A stretch of DNA of 64,000 nt from Exiguobacterium acetylicum (lineage in GTDB: Bacteria; Bacillota; Bacilli; Exiguobacteriales; Exiguobacteriaceae): positions 212,001 through 276,000 of the forward strand of contig NZ_CP082333.1 of assembly GCF_019890935.1 (NCBI RefSeq), read 5' to 3'. The notes below the pieces were generated by a model. It was not told where the DNA came from and made no database searches. It worked only from the letters and a program-made list of their open reading frames with translations. Of the stretch, positions 37,683 to 46,052 are shown one piece after another. Position numbers and translations under genes: made by a program. The stretch's first letter is position 1. Every line of letters starts with the position of its first letter.

Positions 37683-39386
37683 ATGACAAACGTGATTGAA
37701 TTTCAGGATTTTTCATTTACATATCGGAGTCAGTCGGAACCGACACTCCGGCAGATTCAGTTAACGATTCAAGCAGGAGAACGCATCTTAATCGTTGGAC
37801 CGTCGGGTTCAGGAAAAAGTACGCTCGCCCAGTGCATCAATGGGTTGATTCCGTTCTCGTACCCGGGAACGTGGGAAGGACAGGTCCTGATCAAAGGACA
37901 AGATGCCCGGGAGTTATCGTTATTTGATCGTTCGTTGCATATTGGCACGGTGTTACAGGATCCAGATGCGCAGTTCGTTGGTTTATCGGTTGGCGAAGAC
38001 ATCGCCTTTGCGCTCGAGAACAAACAGACTAGGCGACCAGAAATGCAGGAGATCGTCGAACGCGTCGCACGGATGACGGATGTCGAGACGCTCTTGCACG
38101 CACGATTGAATGATCTATCAGGCGGACAACGACAGCGGGCGGCATTAGCCGGAGTCCTCGTCGAAGATGCGGATATCTTACTGTTTGATGAACCGCTCGC
38201 GAATCTCGATCCGGTAGCGGGACAAGAAGCGATGGCGCTTATGGATCGACTGCAACGTGATACGAACCGCACACTGATCGTCGTCGAACATCGAATCGAG
38301 GATGTACTCGTCATTCCGTTTGACCGCATCATCGTCATGGTCGATGGGGAAATCGTTGCCGATGACCATCCGGATGTCATCTTAAGCAATGGCGTGCTTC
38401 AACAAGCGATCTTGCGTGAACCCCTCTATGTCAGTGCCGCACGCTGGGCTGGTATGACTGTTGAACCTGTGGACCAGCCGAGCCGCATCGATCCCTTTTT
38501 AAAACAGTTCAATCAGACGGACGTGTTAGAGCGTTTAGAGGAAACGCCTCAAAAAGAGACTGCAACCGCTACTGCGTTGCTCGAACTTGAACAGTTGGCG
38601 TTTCATTATCGTCAAGGAACACCGGTGCTTGAGAATGTGACGGCGACTTTTCAAAAAGGAACACTGACGACGATCGTCGGTCAGAATGGTGCCGGGAAAT
38701 CCACCCTTGCGAAAGTGTTGAGTGGTTATCAACGGACGACAGGTGGTCAGATCCTACTTGACGGAACTGATATCACGAACCAATCAATCACAGAGCGAGC
38801 AGGAACGATCGGATTCGTCCTGCAAAACCCAAATCATATGATTTCAAAACACCTTGTGCAAGAAGAAATCCGCTACGGGATGCAGGCGCTCGGATTAAGT
38901 GAAGCGGAAGAAAACGAGCGTCTCGAGCAGACATTACGTCGTTGTGGATTATATCCGTTTCGTAATTGGCCGATTCAAGCACTGAGTTTTGGTCAGAAGA
39001 AACGAGTGACGATTGCTTCGATTCTCGTTCGACGACCGGATATCTTGATTCTCGATGAACCAACAGCCGGTCAAGATTACCGGCATTATTCGGATATGAT
39101 GGACTTTTTAGAAGGATTGAAGCAGGACGGGATGACGTTACTCATCATCACGCACGACATGCACCTCGTCTTAGAATACAGCGACCAAGTCTGCCTCGTG
39201 CAAGCTGGGCGTATCCGTTATGCTGGGACATCATTTGGACTGCTGAATCAAGAACAATTACTGCATCACGCCCATTTAAAACAAACATCACTCTTTACGA
39301 TAGCTCAATATCTCGATATAGACCCGGAACGATTCGTCGAGTCCGTGATTACGGCGGAGCGAAAGGAGCGGGAACAATGGCTGTAG
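37683..39386 (+). CDS. ECF transporter ATPase, two fused ABC domains
   Basis: A 567-residue cytosolic protein with two complete ABC ATPase domains, i.e. EcfA and EcfA' in one chain. The first has GPSGSGKST (Walker A), LSGGQRQRAALAG (signature) and LLFDEP (Walker B); the second, from about residue 300, has GQNGAGKST, LSFGQKKRVTIAS and ILILDEPTAGQD. The start at 37683 is supported by GGGGGGAG 6 bases upstream; an earlier in-frame ATG at 37617 lies inside the hairpin. It energises the UPF0397 S component through EcfT. It overlaps the EcfT gene by 10 bases. Confidence 0.92.
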   Translation: MTNVIEFQDFSFTYRSQSEPTLRQIQLTIQAGERILIVGPSGSGKSTLAQCINGLIPFSYPGTWEGQVLIKGQDARELSLFDRSLHIGTVLQDPDAQFVGLSVGEDIAFALENKQTRRPEMQEIVERVARMTDVETLLHARLNDLSGGQRQRAALAGVLVEDADILLFDEPLANLDPVAGQEAMALMDRLQRDTNRTLIVVEHRIEDVLVIPFDRIIVMVDGEIVADDHPDVILSNGVLQQAILREPLYVSAARWAGMTVEPVDQPSRIDPFLKQFNQTDVLERLEETPQKETATATALLELEQLAFHYRQGTPVLENVTATFQKGTLTTIVGQNGAGKSTLAKVLSGYQRTTGGQILLDGTDITNQSITERAGTIGFVLQNPNHMISKHLVQEEIRYGMQALGLSEAEENERLEQTLRRCGLYPFRNWPIQALSFGQKKRVTIASILVRRPDILILDEPTAGQDYRHYSDMMDFLEGLKQDGMTLLIITHDMHLVLEYSDQVCLVQAGRIRYAGTSFGLLNQEQLLHHAHLKQTSLFTIAQYLDIDPERFVESVITAERKEREQWL

Positions 39387-40201
39387 AAATGCTTGGTTAT
39401 ATTGAAAAAACGTCACCGATTCATCGCTTGACGGGAACGACGAAACTAATCGGATTCTTGTTATTTACGACAGCGACGATGTTCACCTATGATACACGCA
39501 TTTTACTTGTGATGGGGTTAGTCAGTATCGTGTTATTCCGCTTGTCGCGTATCCAGTTTCGGGAAGTTCGGTTCGTCTTGATCTTTACAGCAATTTTTGT
39601 CCTAATCAATGCGCTCGCTGTTTATCTGTTCGAACCAGAGCAGGGTGTAGCGATCTACGGATCACGTCACATCTTACTTGAAGGAATCGGAAGATTTACG
39701 GTGACCGCAGAACAATTATTTTATCTGTTCAATTTAATCTTAAAATACAGTGTGATCGTTCCGATTGCCGTGTTGTTTCTCGTGACGACCCATCCGACGG
39801 AGTTCGCTTCTTCGTTGAATCGGATTGGTGTTCCGTATAAGATTGCCTTTGCGGTCTCCTTAGCGCTCCGTTATATTCCGGACGTTCAATCTGATTTCCG
39901 GACGATCGCGAATGCTCAGGAAGCACGGGGGATTGCCGTCTCACACGGTTCCCTTTGGCAACGGGCACGTAATAGCATTCAGATTTTACTTCCGTTGCTA
40001 TTTACGAGTCTCGAGCGGATTGAGACGGTCAGTAACGCGATGGATCTCCGTGGATTCGGTGCCGGACGAAAGCGGACGTGGTACAATCAACAGACGATGA
40101 CACGAATCGATTATGTCGCGATCAGCTGTGTGCTACTTTTGACGGTTTTGTCATTCGTCGTCACTTTCTACGATGGCAACCGCTTTTATAATCCATTTTA
40201 A
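39377..40201 (+). CDS. ECF transporter transmembrane component EcfT
   Basis: A 274-residue membrane scaffold with about six helices. The two coupling motifs that bind the ATPases are present as AQEARG (about residue 180) and MDLRGFG (about residue 222), and SPIHRLTGTTKLIGF at the N-terminus is typical. Completes a solitary (group I) ECF module: S component, fused ATPases and T component in one operon. Overlaps the ATPase gene by 10 bases. A terminator lies about 45 bases downstream. Confidence 0.92.
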   Translation: MAVEMLGYIEKTSPIHRLTGTTKLIGFLLFTTATMFTYDTRILLVMGLVSIVLFRLSRIQFREVRFVLIFTAIFVLINALAVYLFEPEQGVAIYGSRHILLEGIGRFTVTAEQLFYLFNLILKYSVIVPIAVLFLVTTHPTEFASSLNRIGVPYKIAFAVSLALRYIPDVQSDFRTIANAQEARGIAVSHGSLWQRARNSIQILLPLLFTSLERIETVSNAMDLRGFGAGRKRTWYNQQTMTRIDYVAISCVLLLTVLSFVVTFYDGNRFYNPF

Positions 40202-40242
40202 TGATTGGTAGATAATAAATAGGGAACTGAAAGATAAGATAA

Positions 40243-40292
40243 AAGAGGGAAGCTTTCCGGATGAAATACCGGAAGAGCTTCCCTTTTATTTG
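40243..40292 (+). terminator. Intrinsic terminator after the ECF operon
   Basis: AGGGAAGCTTTCCGG pairs with CCGGAAGAGCTTCCCT (one bulge), followed by TTTTATTT. Confidence 0.82.
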
Positions 40293-40331
40293 TTGGAATG
40301 GTACAAGCATGTTTACATCAAATAGATCCAG

Positions 40332-42125
40332 TTACGCAGATCGTTTTTGATTTTCCCAACGTGGTGAATTCAACAGTTCAATCCATTTCTTAACGGCTGA
40401 GATCGTAATGACGATCGCGAGCAGTCCCATCGTTACCGACAAGACCGTATTCAAGATGCTGAAACCTGGAGAATCTGGATTCGCATAGACATTTGCGACC
40501 ATCCAGATATCCGCGAACGTTACCGTGATCAGGAGATAGACGAGTGGGATGAACGTCGTCAATGCATAGACTTTTTTGTCAGCGATTTTCAAGATGATCG
40601 TCGTTCCGATGATTAAGCCAATCGATGCCATCAGCTGATTGGATACCCCGAATAATGCCCAAATCGAACCGATGTCACCCGAGAACAGGAGATAGCCCCA
40701 GAAGAACGTGCCGAGTGCTGAAGCGAAGATGGCACCTGGAATCCAGTCGACGCGTTTGAGTGGTTTGTAAAACTCCCCGAAGAAATCTTGAATCAAGTAA
40801 CGGGCGACGCGTGTTCCGGCATCGATTGCTGTCAGGATGAAGACCGCTTCGAACAAAATAACGAATTGGAAGAAGAAACCGGCAATCTCTTTGAACCATG
40901 GGATGGCACGGAAGATGAACGTCATACCGACAGCGAGTGAGACGGCACCACCTGTTCGACCTGCCAGATCGAGACCGATTTCACGGGATAGATCATCGAG
41001 ATAGACTGTGCTCATACCGAGCGTCGCGAATACTTCTGGAGTTGAGTTGATGGCGAAGTAGTCACCGACTTCAAGCGATGTCGCAGCGATCAATGCCATG
41101 ACGGCAACGAGACATTCGACAAGCATGGCACCGAAGGCAACGGGTTTAATATCGCTCCACCGATTGATCATCTTCGGTGTCGTACCAGAACCGACGAAAG
41201 CGTGGAAACCAGAGATTGCACCACAGGCAATCGTGATCGAGATGAATGGCCAGACTGGACCAGCGATGATTGGACCACCACCATCAACGAACTTCGTGAA
41301 CGCCGGGAATCGAATGTCCGGGTTGATGATGAAGACACCAACGATCAAGGCAAGGAAGACACCGATTTTCATGAAACTCGATAAATAGTCGCGAGGTGCG
41401 AGTAAGAGCCACACTGGCAGTGCAGCAGCGAAGAATGCATAAATCGGTAAAGCAATCGCGAGTTGACGTGACGACAGATCGAACCAGTCACCGATGAATG
41501 TTTCCGTTAACTGAGGACCAAAACCAATCGCAGCTAGAATAAGTAGAAAACCAACTGTTGAAGCAAGTGCTAGGTTACCACCTTTACGTAAGTAAATCCC
41601 AACGAACATCGCGATCGGAATCGTCGAGAAGACAGCGAATGTACCCCATGGGTTATGTTCCAGGGCATGCAAGACGACCATCGATAGACCAGCCATCGTG
41701 ATCGTGATGATGAAGAGCATCGCAAGACCGGCACAAAAACCAGCGACGGGACCTAATTCTTTTTTAGCGACTTCAGACAGCGATTGACCGTCTTGGCGCA
41801 TCGAAGCAAAAAGGACGACCATATCATGGACCGCTCCACCGATGACGGCACCGATCAAGAGCCACAGTAAGCCGGGGAGATATCCGAACTGCGCAGCAAG
41901 AACAGGTCCGACGAGTGGACCGGCAGCAGCAATTGCTGCGAAGTGGTGTCCGAACGAGACCCATTTGTTCGTTGGGACGTAATCTTTTCCGTCCGCTAAT
42001 TTATGAGCAGGCGTTTCGCGATCATCTTTGATTTTTAAGACTTTCGCGGCCATGAACGTACCGTAAAGACGATACGCGATTAATAAGATACAGATGACAG
42101 CAATAACGATTGGAGTAGCGCTCAT
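40332..42125 (-). CDS. cstA: CstA family carbon starvation/pyruvate transporter
   Basis: A 597-residue membrane protein with about 16 helices. DYVPTNKWVSFGHHFAAIAA, GALVHDM-like GGAVHDMVVLFASMRQDG, and GSGTTPKMINRWSD are CstA family signatures. CstA and its relative BtsT import pyruvate (CstA also peptides) in enteric bacteria. Downstream of an LytS/LytT-like two-component system on the same strand with a 139-base gap containing a promoter and a candidate cre, so it is separately transcribed and probably a target of that system and of CcpA. AGGAGG precedes the ATG. Confidence 0.93.
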   Translation of the reverse strand: MSATPIVIAVICILLIAYRLYGTFMAAKVLKIKDDRETPAHKLADGKDYVPTNKWVSFGHHFAAIAAAGPLVGPVLAAQFGYLPGLLWLLIGAVIGGAVHDMVVLFASMRQDGQSLSEVAKKELGPVAGFCAGLAMLFIITITMAGLSMVVLHALEHNPWGTFAVFSTIPIAMFVGIYLRKGGNLALASTVGFLLILAAIGFGPQLTETFIGDWFDLSSRQLAIALPIYAFFAAALPVWLLLAPRDYLSSFMKIGVFLALIVGVFIINPDIRFPAFTKFVDGGGPIIAGPVWPFISITIACGAISGFHAFVGSGTTPKMINRWSDIKPVAFGAMLVECLVAVMALIAATSLEVGDYFAINSTPEVFATLGMSTVYLDDLSREIGLDLAGRTGGAVSLAVGMTFIFRAIPWFKEIAGFFFQFVILFEAVFILTAIDAGTRVARYLIQDFFGEFYKPLKRVDWIPGAIFASALGTFFWGYLLFSGDIGSIWALFGVSNQLMASIGLIIGTTIILKIADKKVYALTTFIPLVYLLITVTFADIWMVANVYANPDSPGFSILNTVLSVTMGLLAIVITISAVKKWIELLNSPRWENQKRSA

Positions 42126-42162
42126 CTAAAATTCCTCCTCTTGAATGAACTATGATGGATTT

Positions 42163-42189
42163 AGTATACAAGTTATGGAAGCGCTTTCT
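42163..42189 (-). promoter_or_regulatory. cstA promoter with candidate cre
   Basis: On the minus strand a TATACT -10 is at 42163-42168. Just upstream, 42176-42189 reads TGGAAGCGCTTTCT on the plus strand, a near-consensus cre palindrome that reaches into the -35 region. Confidence 0.55.
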
Positions 42190-42249
42190 TTGATTTTTAG
42201 ATGAGGTGTCGGTTTCGTTCGATGAAAGGTTGAAAATGGACCTTGAATC

Positions 42250-42285
42250 ACAAAAAAGAAGCGCTTAAATACCGAGCGCTTCTTT
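42250..42285 (-). terminator. Terminator at the end of the LytST-like operon
   Basis: GAAGCGCT pairs with AGCGCTTC across an 11-base loop, followed by six T on the minus strand. The regulator's stop codon lies in the loop. Confidence 0.8.
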
Positions 42286-42960
42286 CAGTAGTTTGACATA
42301 CGTCCGACTGACTGGCACATCAATCTGATGAATTTTTAAATTATAGGCTCCGTTGAACCAAGGTTCGATGGCATCGATTGCTGATAAGTTGACGAGGTAT
42401 GAGCGGTGAACTCGTAAAAAGCGATGATCTTGAAGCTTTCGTTCAAGTTCGAGTAAGGTCTCGTTCGATGGATACGCCTCATGTTCTGTGACGATCTTTG
42501 TTTTCCCGTTCTCAGCGACGATATAATTGATATCTTGAGGAGACAATAATTTCAGTTGTTCGCCCGTCTCGACGGCTAAACGTTCAAGTCGAGGTGCTTT
42601 TTTCGGAAGCGGTCGTGCAACTTTTTCAATCGCACGGACAATCCGAGCCGGATCATACGGTTTCAAGATGTAGTCATAGGCATTGAGCTCAAACGCTTCA
42701 AGCGCATGAGCATCATACGCCGTCACAAACAAAAGAGCCGGAGGACGTGGCATCGACTTTAAGCGTTTAGCGACTTCAAGACCACTTCCGTCTGTCAGCT
42801 CGATATCGAGAAAGACTAAGTCGGGTTGAAGGGAGCGAACGAGTCGTTCGGCTTCCTCGACACTACCGGTTTCCCCGACGACTTCAAGACCGGCTGCGGT
42901 CACGTGATAACGGAGCTCATCACGTGCGAGCGGTTCATCTTCAATCAACAAGGTGCGCAT
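42265..42960 (-). CDS. LytTR family response regulator
   Basis: A 231-residue regulator with an N-terminal receiver domain (acidic pocket IEDEP, phosphoacceptor Asp in LVFLDIEL, conserved Lys in ILKPYD) and a C-terminal LytTR DNA-binding domain (LEERKLQ-like region followed by HRFLRVHRSYLVNL and VPVSRTYVKLLKEAL). The start at 42960 has GAAAGGAG 7 bases upstream; the longer frame overlaps the kinase gene. It overlaps the kinase gene end by 20 bases, and with the next gene, cstA, makes a set reminiscent of BtsSR-BtsT. Confidence 0.93.
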   Translation of the reverse strand: MRTLLIEDEPLARDELRYHVTAAGLEVVGETGSVEEAERLVRSLQPDLVFLDIELTDGSGLEVAKRLKSMPRPPALLFVTAYDAHALEAFELNAYDYILKPYDPARIVRAIEKVARPLPKKAPRLERLAVETGEQLKLLSPQDINYIVAENGKTKIVTEHEAYPSNETLLELERKLQDHRFLRVHRSYLVNLSAIDAIEPWFNGAYNLKIHQIDVPVSRTYVKLLKEALGI

Positions 42961-44707
42961 GCTGAATCTCCTTTCTGACTTCAATCGGGAGACGAATCGC
43001 GATCGTCGTGCCGTTTTGACCGTCACTCGTGATCGTAAACTGTCCCTTTTCACCATATAAACTTCGAATCCGTTCTGCCGTATTAAATAATGCGGTACCG
43101 GTGCCTGAGGACGGAACGACTTCTCGACCGAGACGGGCAAGGCGCGAGGCATCAATGCCGCGTCCGTTGTCGACGACTTCGAGACACAGCTGGTCTGCCT
43201 CACACCATGCCGTCACCCCGACATATCCTGTCTGTTCAGAAGAAAACGCATGAAGGAACGCATTTTCGATCAACGGCTGTAAGATGAACGGTGGAACGAG
43301 TAAAGCCGTCGTCTCGTCTGCTAAATCGATATCGAGAAACGGACGATTCGGAAAACGAGCGGCTTCAAGCGATGTGTATGCTTCGATGTGCTCGAGTTCC
43401 TTTTGGAGCGGAATTTTCGTCGATCGTGCGCCTTGGAGGTTACTGCGGAAGAACGTCGACAATTCGAGCAACAACGTGCGTGCCTGTTCGACATCCGTCC
43501 GGCACAGCGCATAAATCGTATTGATCGCATTAAACAGGAAGTGGGGATGAATTTGTGCTTCGAGTGCCCGAATCTCGGCATCTTTCAGTAAACCGGCTTG
43601 CCGCTCTGCGTTACCGAGTGCAAGTTGTGTCGAGAACAATTTCGCTAACCCTTCAATGAGTTCGACTTCGACGGCGTCGAGCAATTCGGCATGAGGATAA
43701 TAGACTTTCAACGTCCCGATCGTCGTTTCCCCGACGATGAGCGGAGCGATGATGCCGGCTTGAAGGGGACAATCGGTTACGGGACAGCCGATATCGAGTC
43801 GTTCCGTCACAAGACGAACTTGTCCGTCCTGCAAGACATGCTCAGTCGGTTTCGTCGTCCAGTGACTCCCAGCTTGATGGTGGTCGCTCCCGATACCGAT
43901 ATGGGCCAGGATGACGGAACGATCCGTCAGTGAGACGGCTTCGGCTCGCGTTTGCTGCAACAGAATTTCCGCGACAGCTTCTGCCGTATGGATATGTAGA
44001 CCACGCGTCAGATGCGGCAGCGTCAAATCGGCGATATGCAACGACCGTTCGGCTTCTCGTGCCCGAACCGTTTCCTCTTCTCGCGCAGCGAGGCGGATGA
44101 TCGATAAGAACAACCAGACACCGAGGACGTTGATCAGTGTCATCGGTAAGAAGATGAACTGGACGAGTTCGACTGCCGCATCAAAGGGACGGGAAAACAG
44201 TAAAATCAGTGACATTTCAAACAGCATTAAAAAAGCAGTCAGACACACGGGCAATAACGCTTGGCTACTGAGGCGGTCGCGCCAATAGGAGCGTAAGAGA
44301 CCGCTGACACCACCGGCAATGACAGTCGAAAGCGCGCAAGCGAACGCTGTGAATCCGCCGAGGGAATACCGGTGAACCCCGACGATGAGTCCGGTCATCA
44401 AGCCACCGAGCGGACCAGCGAGCAATCCGCTGATGACGACGATCATCGTTCGTGTATTCGCAATCGCTGATGTTCCGTCGACCTCTTCGAGCCAAGCATG
44501 AGGCAAGAAGTCTGCTAAGTCGACTTTGACCCCTGTATAGTTACTTAAAATGCCATACGTCGCAAAAAACAGGACGAGGACACGAAATTGCCAGCCCGCT
44601 TCCGGTTGACGCAGCAGCCGTCGTGTCGGTCCCCACTGGGCGAGGATGAACGCTAAGATGATCATGATACCAAGTCGTTCGAGTAAAAAAGGAATCAGTT
44701 CCAACAT
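42941..44707 (-). CDS. LytS-type sensor histidine kinase
   Basis: A 588-residue sensor kinase: about six N-terminal helices of the 5TM-5TMR_LYT type (with NTRTMIVVISGLLAGPLGG), a GAF-like middle domain (about residues 215-355; includes GCPVTDCPLQAGIIAPLIVG), and a C-terminal HisKA_5-like domain with the phosphorylation site AQIHPHFLFNAINTI and an ATPase lobe (IENAFLHAF, DNGRGID). The start is at 44707 where TGGAGGAATGCAC precedes the ATG. Pyruvate is the ligand of related kinases (BtsS, LytS); applying that here is inference, supported by the nearby CstA gene. Confidence 0.92.
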   Translation of the reverse strand: MLELIPFLLERLGIMIILAFILAQWGPTRRLLRQPEAGWQFRVLVLFFATYGILSNYTGVKVDLADFLPHAWLEEVDGTSAIANTRTMIVVISGLLAGPLGGLMTGLIVGVHRYSLGGFTAFACALSTVIAGGVSGLLRSYWRDRLSSQALLPVCLTAFLMLFEMSLILLFSRPFDAAVELVQFIFLPMTLINVLGVWLFLSIIRLAAREEETVRAREAERSLHIADLTLPHLTRGLHIHTAEAVAEILLQQTRAEAVSLTDRSVILAHIGIGSDHHQAGSHWTTKPTEHVLQDGQVRLVTERLDIGCPVTDCPLQAGIIAPLIVGETTIGTLKVYYPHAELLDAVEVELIEGLAKLFSTQLALGNAERQAGLLKDAEIRALEAQIHPHFLFNAINTIYALCRTDVEQARTLLLELSTFFRSNLQGARSTKIPLQKELEHIEAYTSLEAARFPNRPFLDIDLADETTALLVPPFILQPLIENAFLHAFSSEQTGYVGVTAWCEADQLCLEVVDNGRGIDASRLARLGREVVPSSGTGTALFNTAERIRSLYGEKGQFTITSDGQNGTTIAIRLPIEVRKEIQHAHLVD

Positions 44708-44768
44708 GTGCATTCCTCCATTCGAGTTAAGTGTAAACGCTCGCAAAACGGAGAGCAATGCCGGTATA

Positions 44769-44810
44769 CAAAAAAAGCCGTACTCGCTCGGATTAAGAGG
44801 GAGTACGGCA
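44769..44810 (-). terminator. Intrinsic terminator after folE2
   Basis: GCCGTACTC pairs with GAGTACGGC around a 17-base loop region, followed by seven T on the minus strand. Confidence 0.87.
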
Positions 44811-44817
44811 GACTTAC

Positions 44818-45723
44818 TTATTGTGCGTCTTTATCGAACGTGATCCGTGCGATCGCGTCGTGTTGGTGAATCGTTTCTTCGTTACGACATTCGACGTAGA
44901 ACGAAGCGATTGGATCCATTTCGTACAAATCAGCAGCAATCAAGCGAACCATATCTTCTACGAAACGTGGATTTTCGTATGCCATCTCTGTCACGCGCTT
45001 TTCATCCGGACGTTTGAGTACTGGGTGAAGTGGCGCTGAGGCATTGGATTCCGCAGCATCAAGCAATGATTGTTTCCAGTCAAAGTCTTCTGCTTCATCA
45101 CGTAACGATGCTTCCATCGTGACGTAACCACGTTGGTTGTGAGCACTGTATTCGCTGATTTCTTTTGAACATGGGCAAAGTGTCGTGACGTTGATCGTCA
45201 AGCCGACAGACAACGTCGCTTCGTCCGTTTCCGTGTTGACGCTGACTGTTTGCCATACTTCAGCATTCATCAAGCCACTAAGACCTGTTGCAGGTGCTTT
45301 ACGTGTGAAGAACCATGGGTAACGGATCGTCAATTGACCTTCCGTTTGTTCCATGCGGTCTGCTAAATCACGCGCAAATTGAATGAGTGACTCGTTCGTG
45401 ACCGTCCAACCTTCGTTGTGGTATTGATCAAGTTGTTCTGTTAAACGGCTCATATTGATCCCTTTACGGTCTTGTACGAGTGATGTCGACAGTTCAAACG
45501 TCGCGACTGTCGCTTGTGTCTTGTCTCCGTCTTGGATGACGACAGGATGTTTAACGTTTGAGATTCCGACAGCATCTAGTGCGAACAGGAAGTTCTTCGG
45601 TGTATTTTGCAAGTCGACCATCTTATCTTTTTCAGTCGGTTTTGTTCCTTTGATCGGTGGTACCGAACCGAACAGCTTATGGCGCTCTTCTTTCGTTGGT
45701 AACGTAATCGGGTAGGTAGACAT
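44818..45723 (-). CDS. folE2: GTP cyclohydrolase FolE2 (type IB)
   Basis: A 301-residue enzyme for the first step of folate synthesis, making dihydroneopterin triphosphate from GTP. LCPCSKEISEYSAHNQRGYV contains the metal-binding Cys of the FolE2 class; VPPIKGTKPTEKDKM-like and MRFVEDMVR-like regions fit the family. The start is put at the second ATG (45723, MSTYPIT) since AAGGGG is then 9 bases upstream; the ATG at 45729 would be only 3 bases away. FolE2 usually backs up zinc-dependent FolE when zinc is low, but I see no Zur-box upstream. Confidence 0.93.
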   Translation of the reverse strand: MSTYPITLPTKEERHKLFGSVPPIKGTKPTEKDKMVDLQNTPKNFLFALDAVGISNVKHPVVIQDGDKTQATVATFELSTSLVQDRKGINMSRLTEQLDQYHNEGWTVTNESLIQFARDLADRMEQTEGQLTIRYPWFFTRKAPATGLSGLMNAEVWQTVSVNTETDEATLSVGLTINVTTLCPCSKEISEYSAHNQRGYVTMEASLRDEAEDFDWKQSLLDAAESNASAPLHPVLKRPDEKRVTEMAYENPRFVEDMVRLIAADLYEMDPIASFYVECRNEETIHQHDAIARITFDKDAQ

Positions 45724-46052
45724 ATTCATTGGCCCCTTTGTCCTTTTGTAGTGTTTCAATAGTAATAACATGACAGGAATGCTAGAGACGAGCAAGTCTG
45801 ATGATTCCGCAAATGTGTTTCATCTTTTCATCGCTAGAAGTATTGTCTTGAATTTTATCACGAACGTTCGATAAACGAAACTCGCACGACTCAAAATCGA
45901 CACATTCTACATCTGTAGGAATAACTTACTTGCAATCGGGTATACTATCCTATAGTATATGTTCAGGTGAACGTGTAATCATTGTTTTTTCGTCATGGTC
46001 AATAATTGAAGTTTTTTTATTTTACAGGCAGTAAGAGAAAGGGATGACAGAG
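45724..46052. promoter_or_regulatory. Intergenic region between folE2 and terC
   Basis: A gap of about 330 bases without a supported gene. It holds a 19-bp palindrome, TATACTATCCTATAGTATA (45941-45959; 8-bp perfect arms), directly followed by a second short one, GTTCAGGTGAAC (45961-45972). TATACT inside the first can be a -10 for the TerC gene. The Mn-sensing yybP-ykoY riboswitch often seen before TerC genes is not recognisable here. Confidence 0.5.

Noticed and set aside
42961-43203. N-terminal extension of the LytTR regulator
   Set aside because: It overlaps the kinase gene in another frame; the receiver domain begins at 42960 with a good ribosome binding site.
45724-45900. Zur-box upstream of folE2
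   Set aside because: Expected for a zinc-regulated FolE2, but no palindrome resembling the Zur consensus is seen.
45724-46052. Manganese (yybP-ykoY) riboswitch before TerC
   Set aside because: Expected from gene family, but the conserved aptamer blocks such as GGGGAGTAG are not present.
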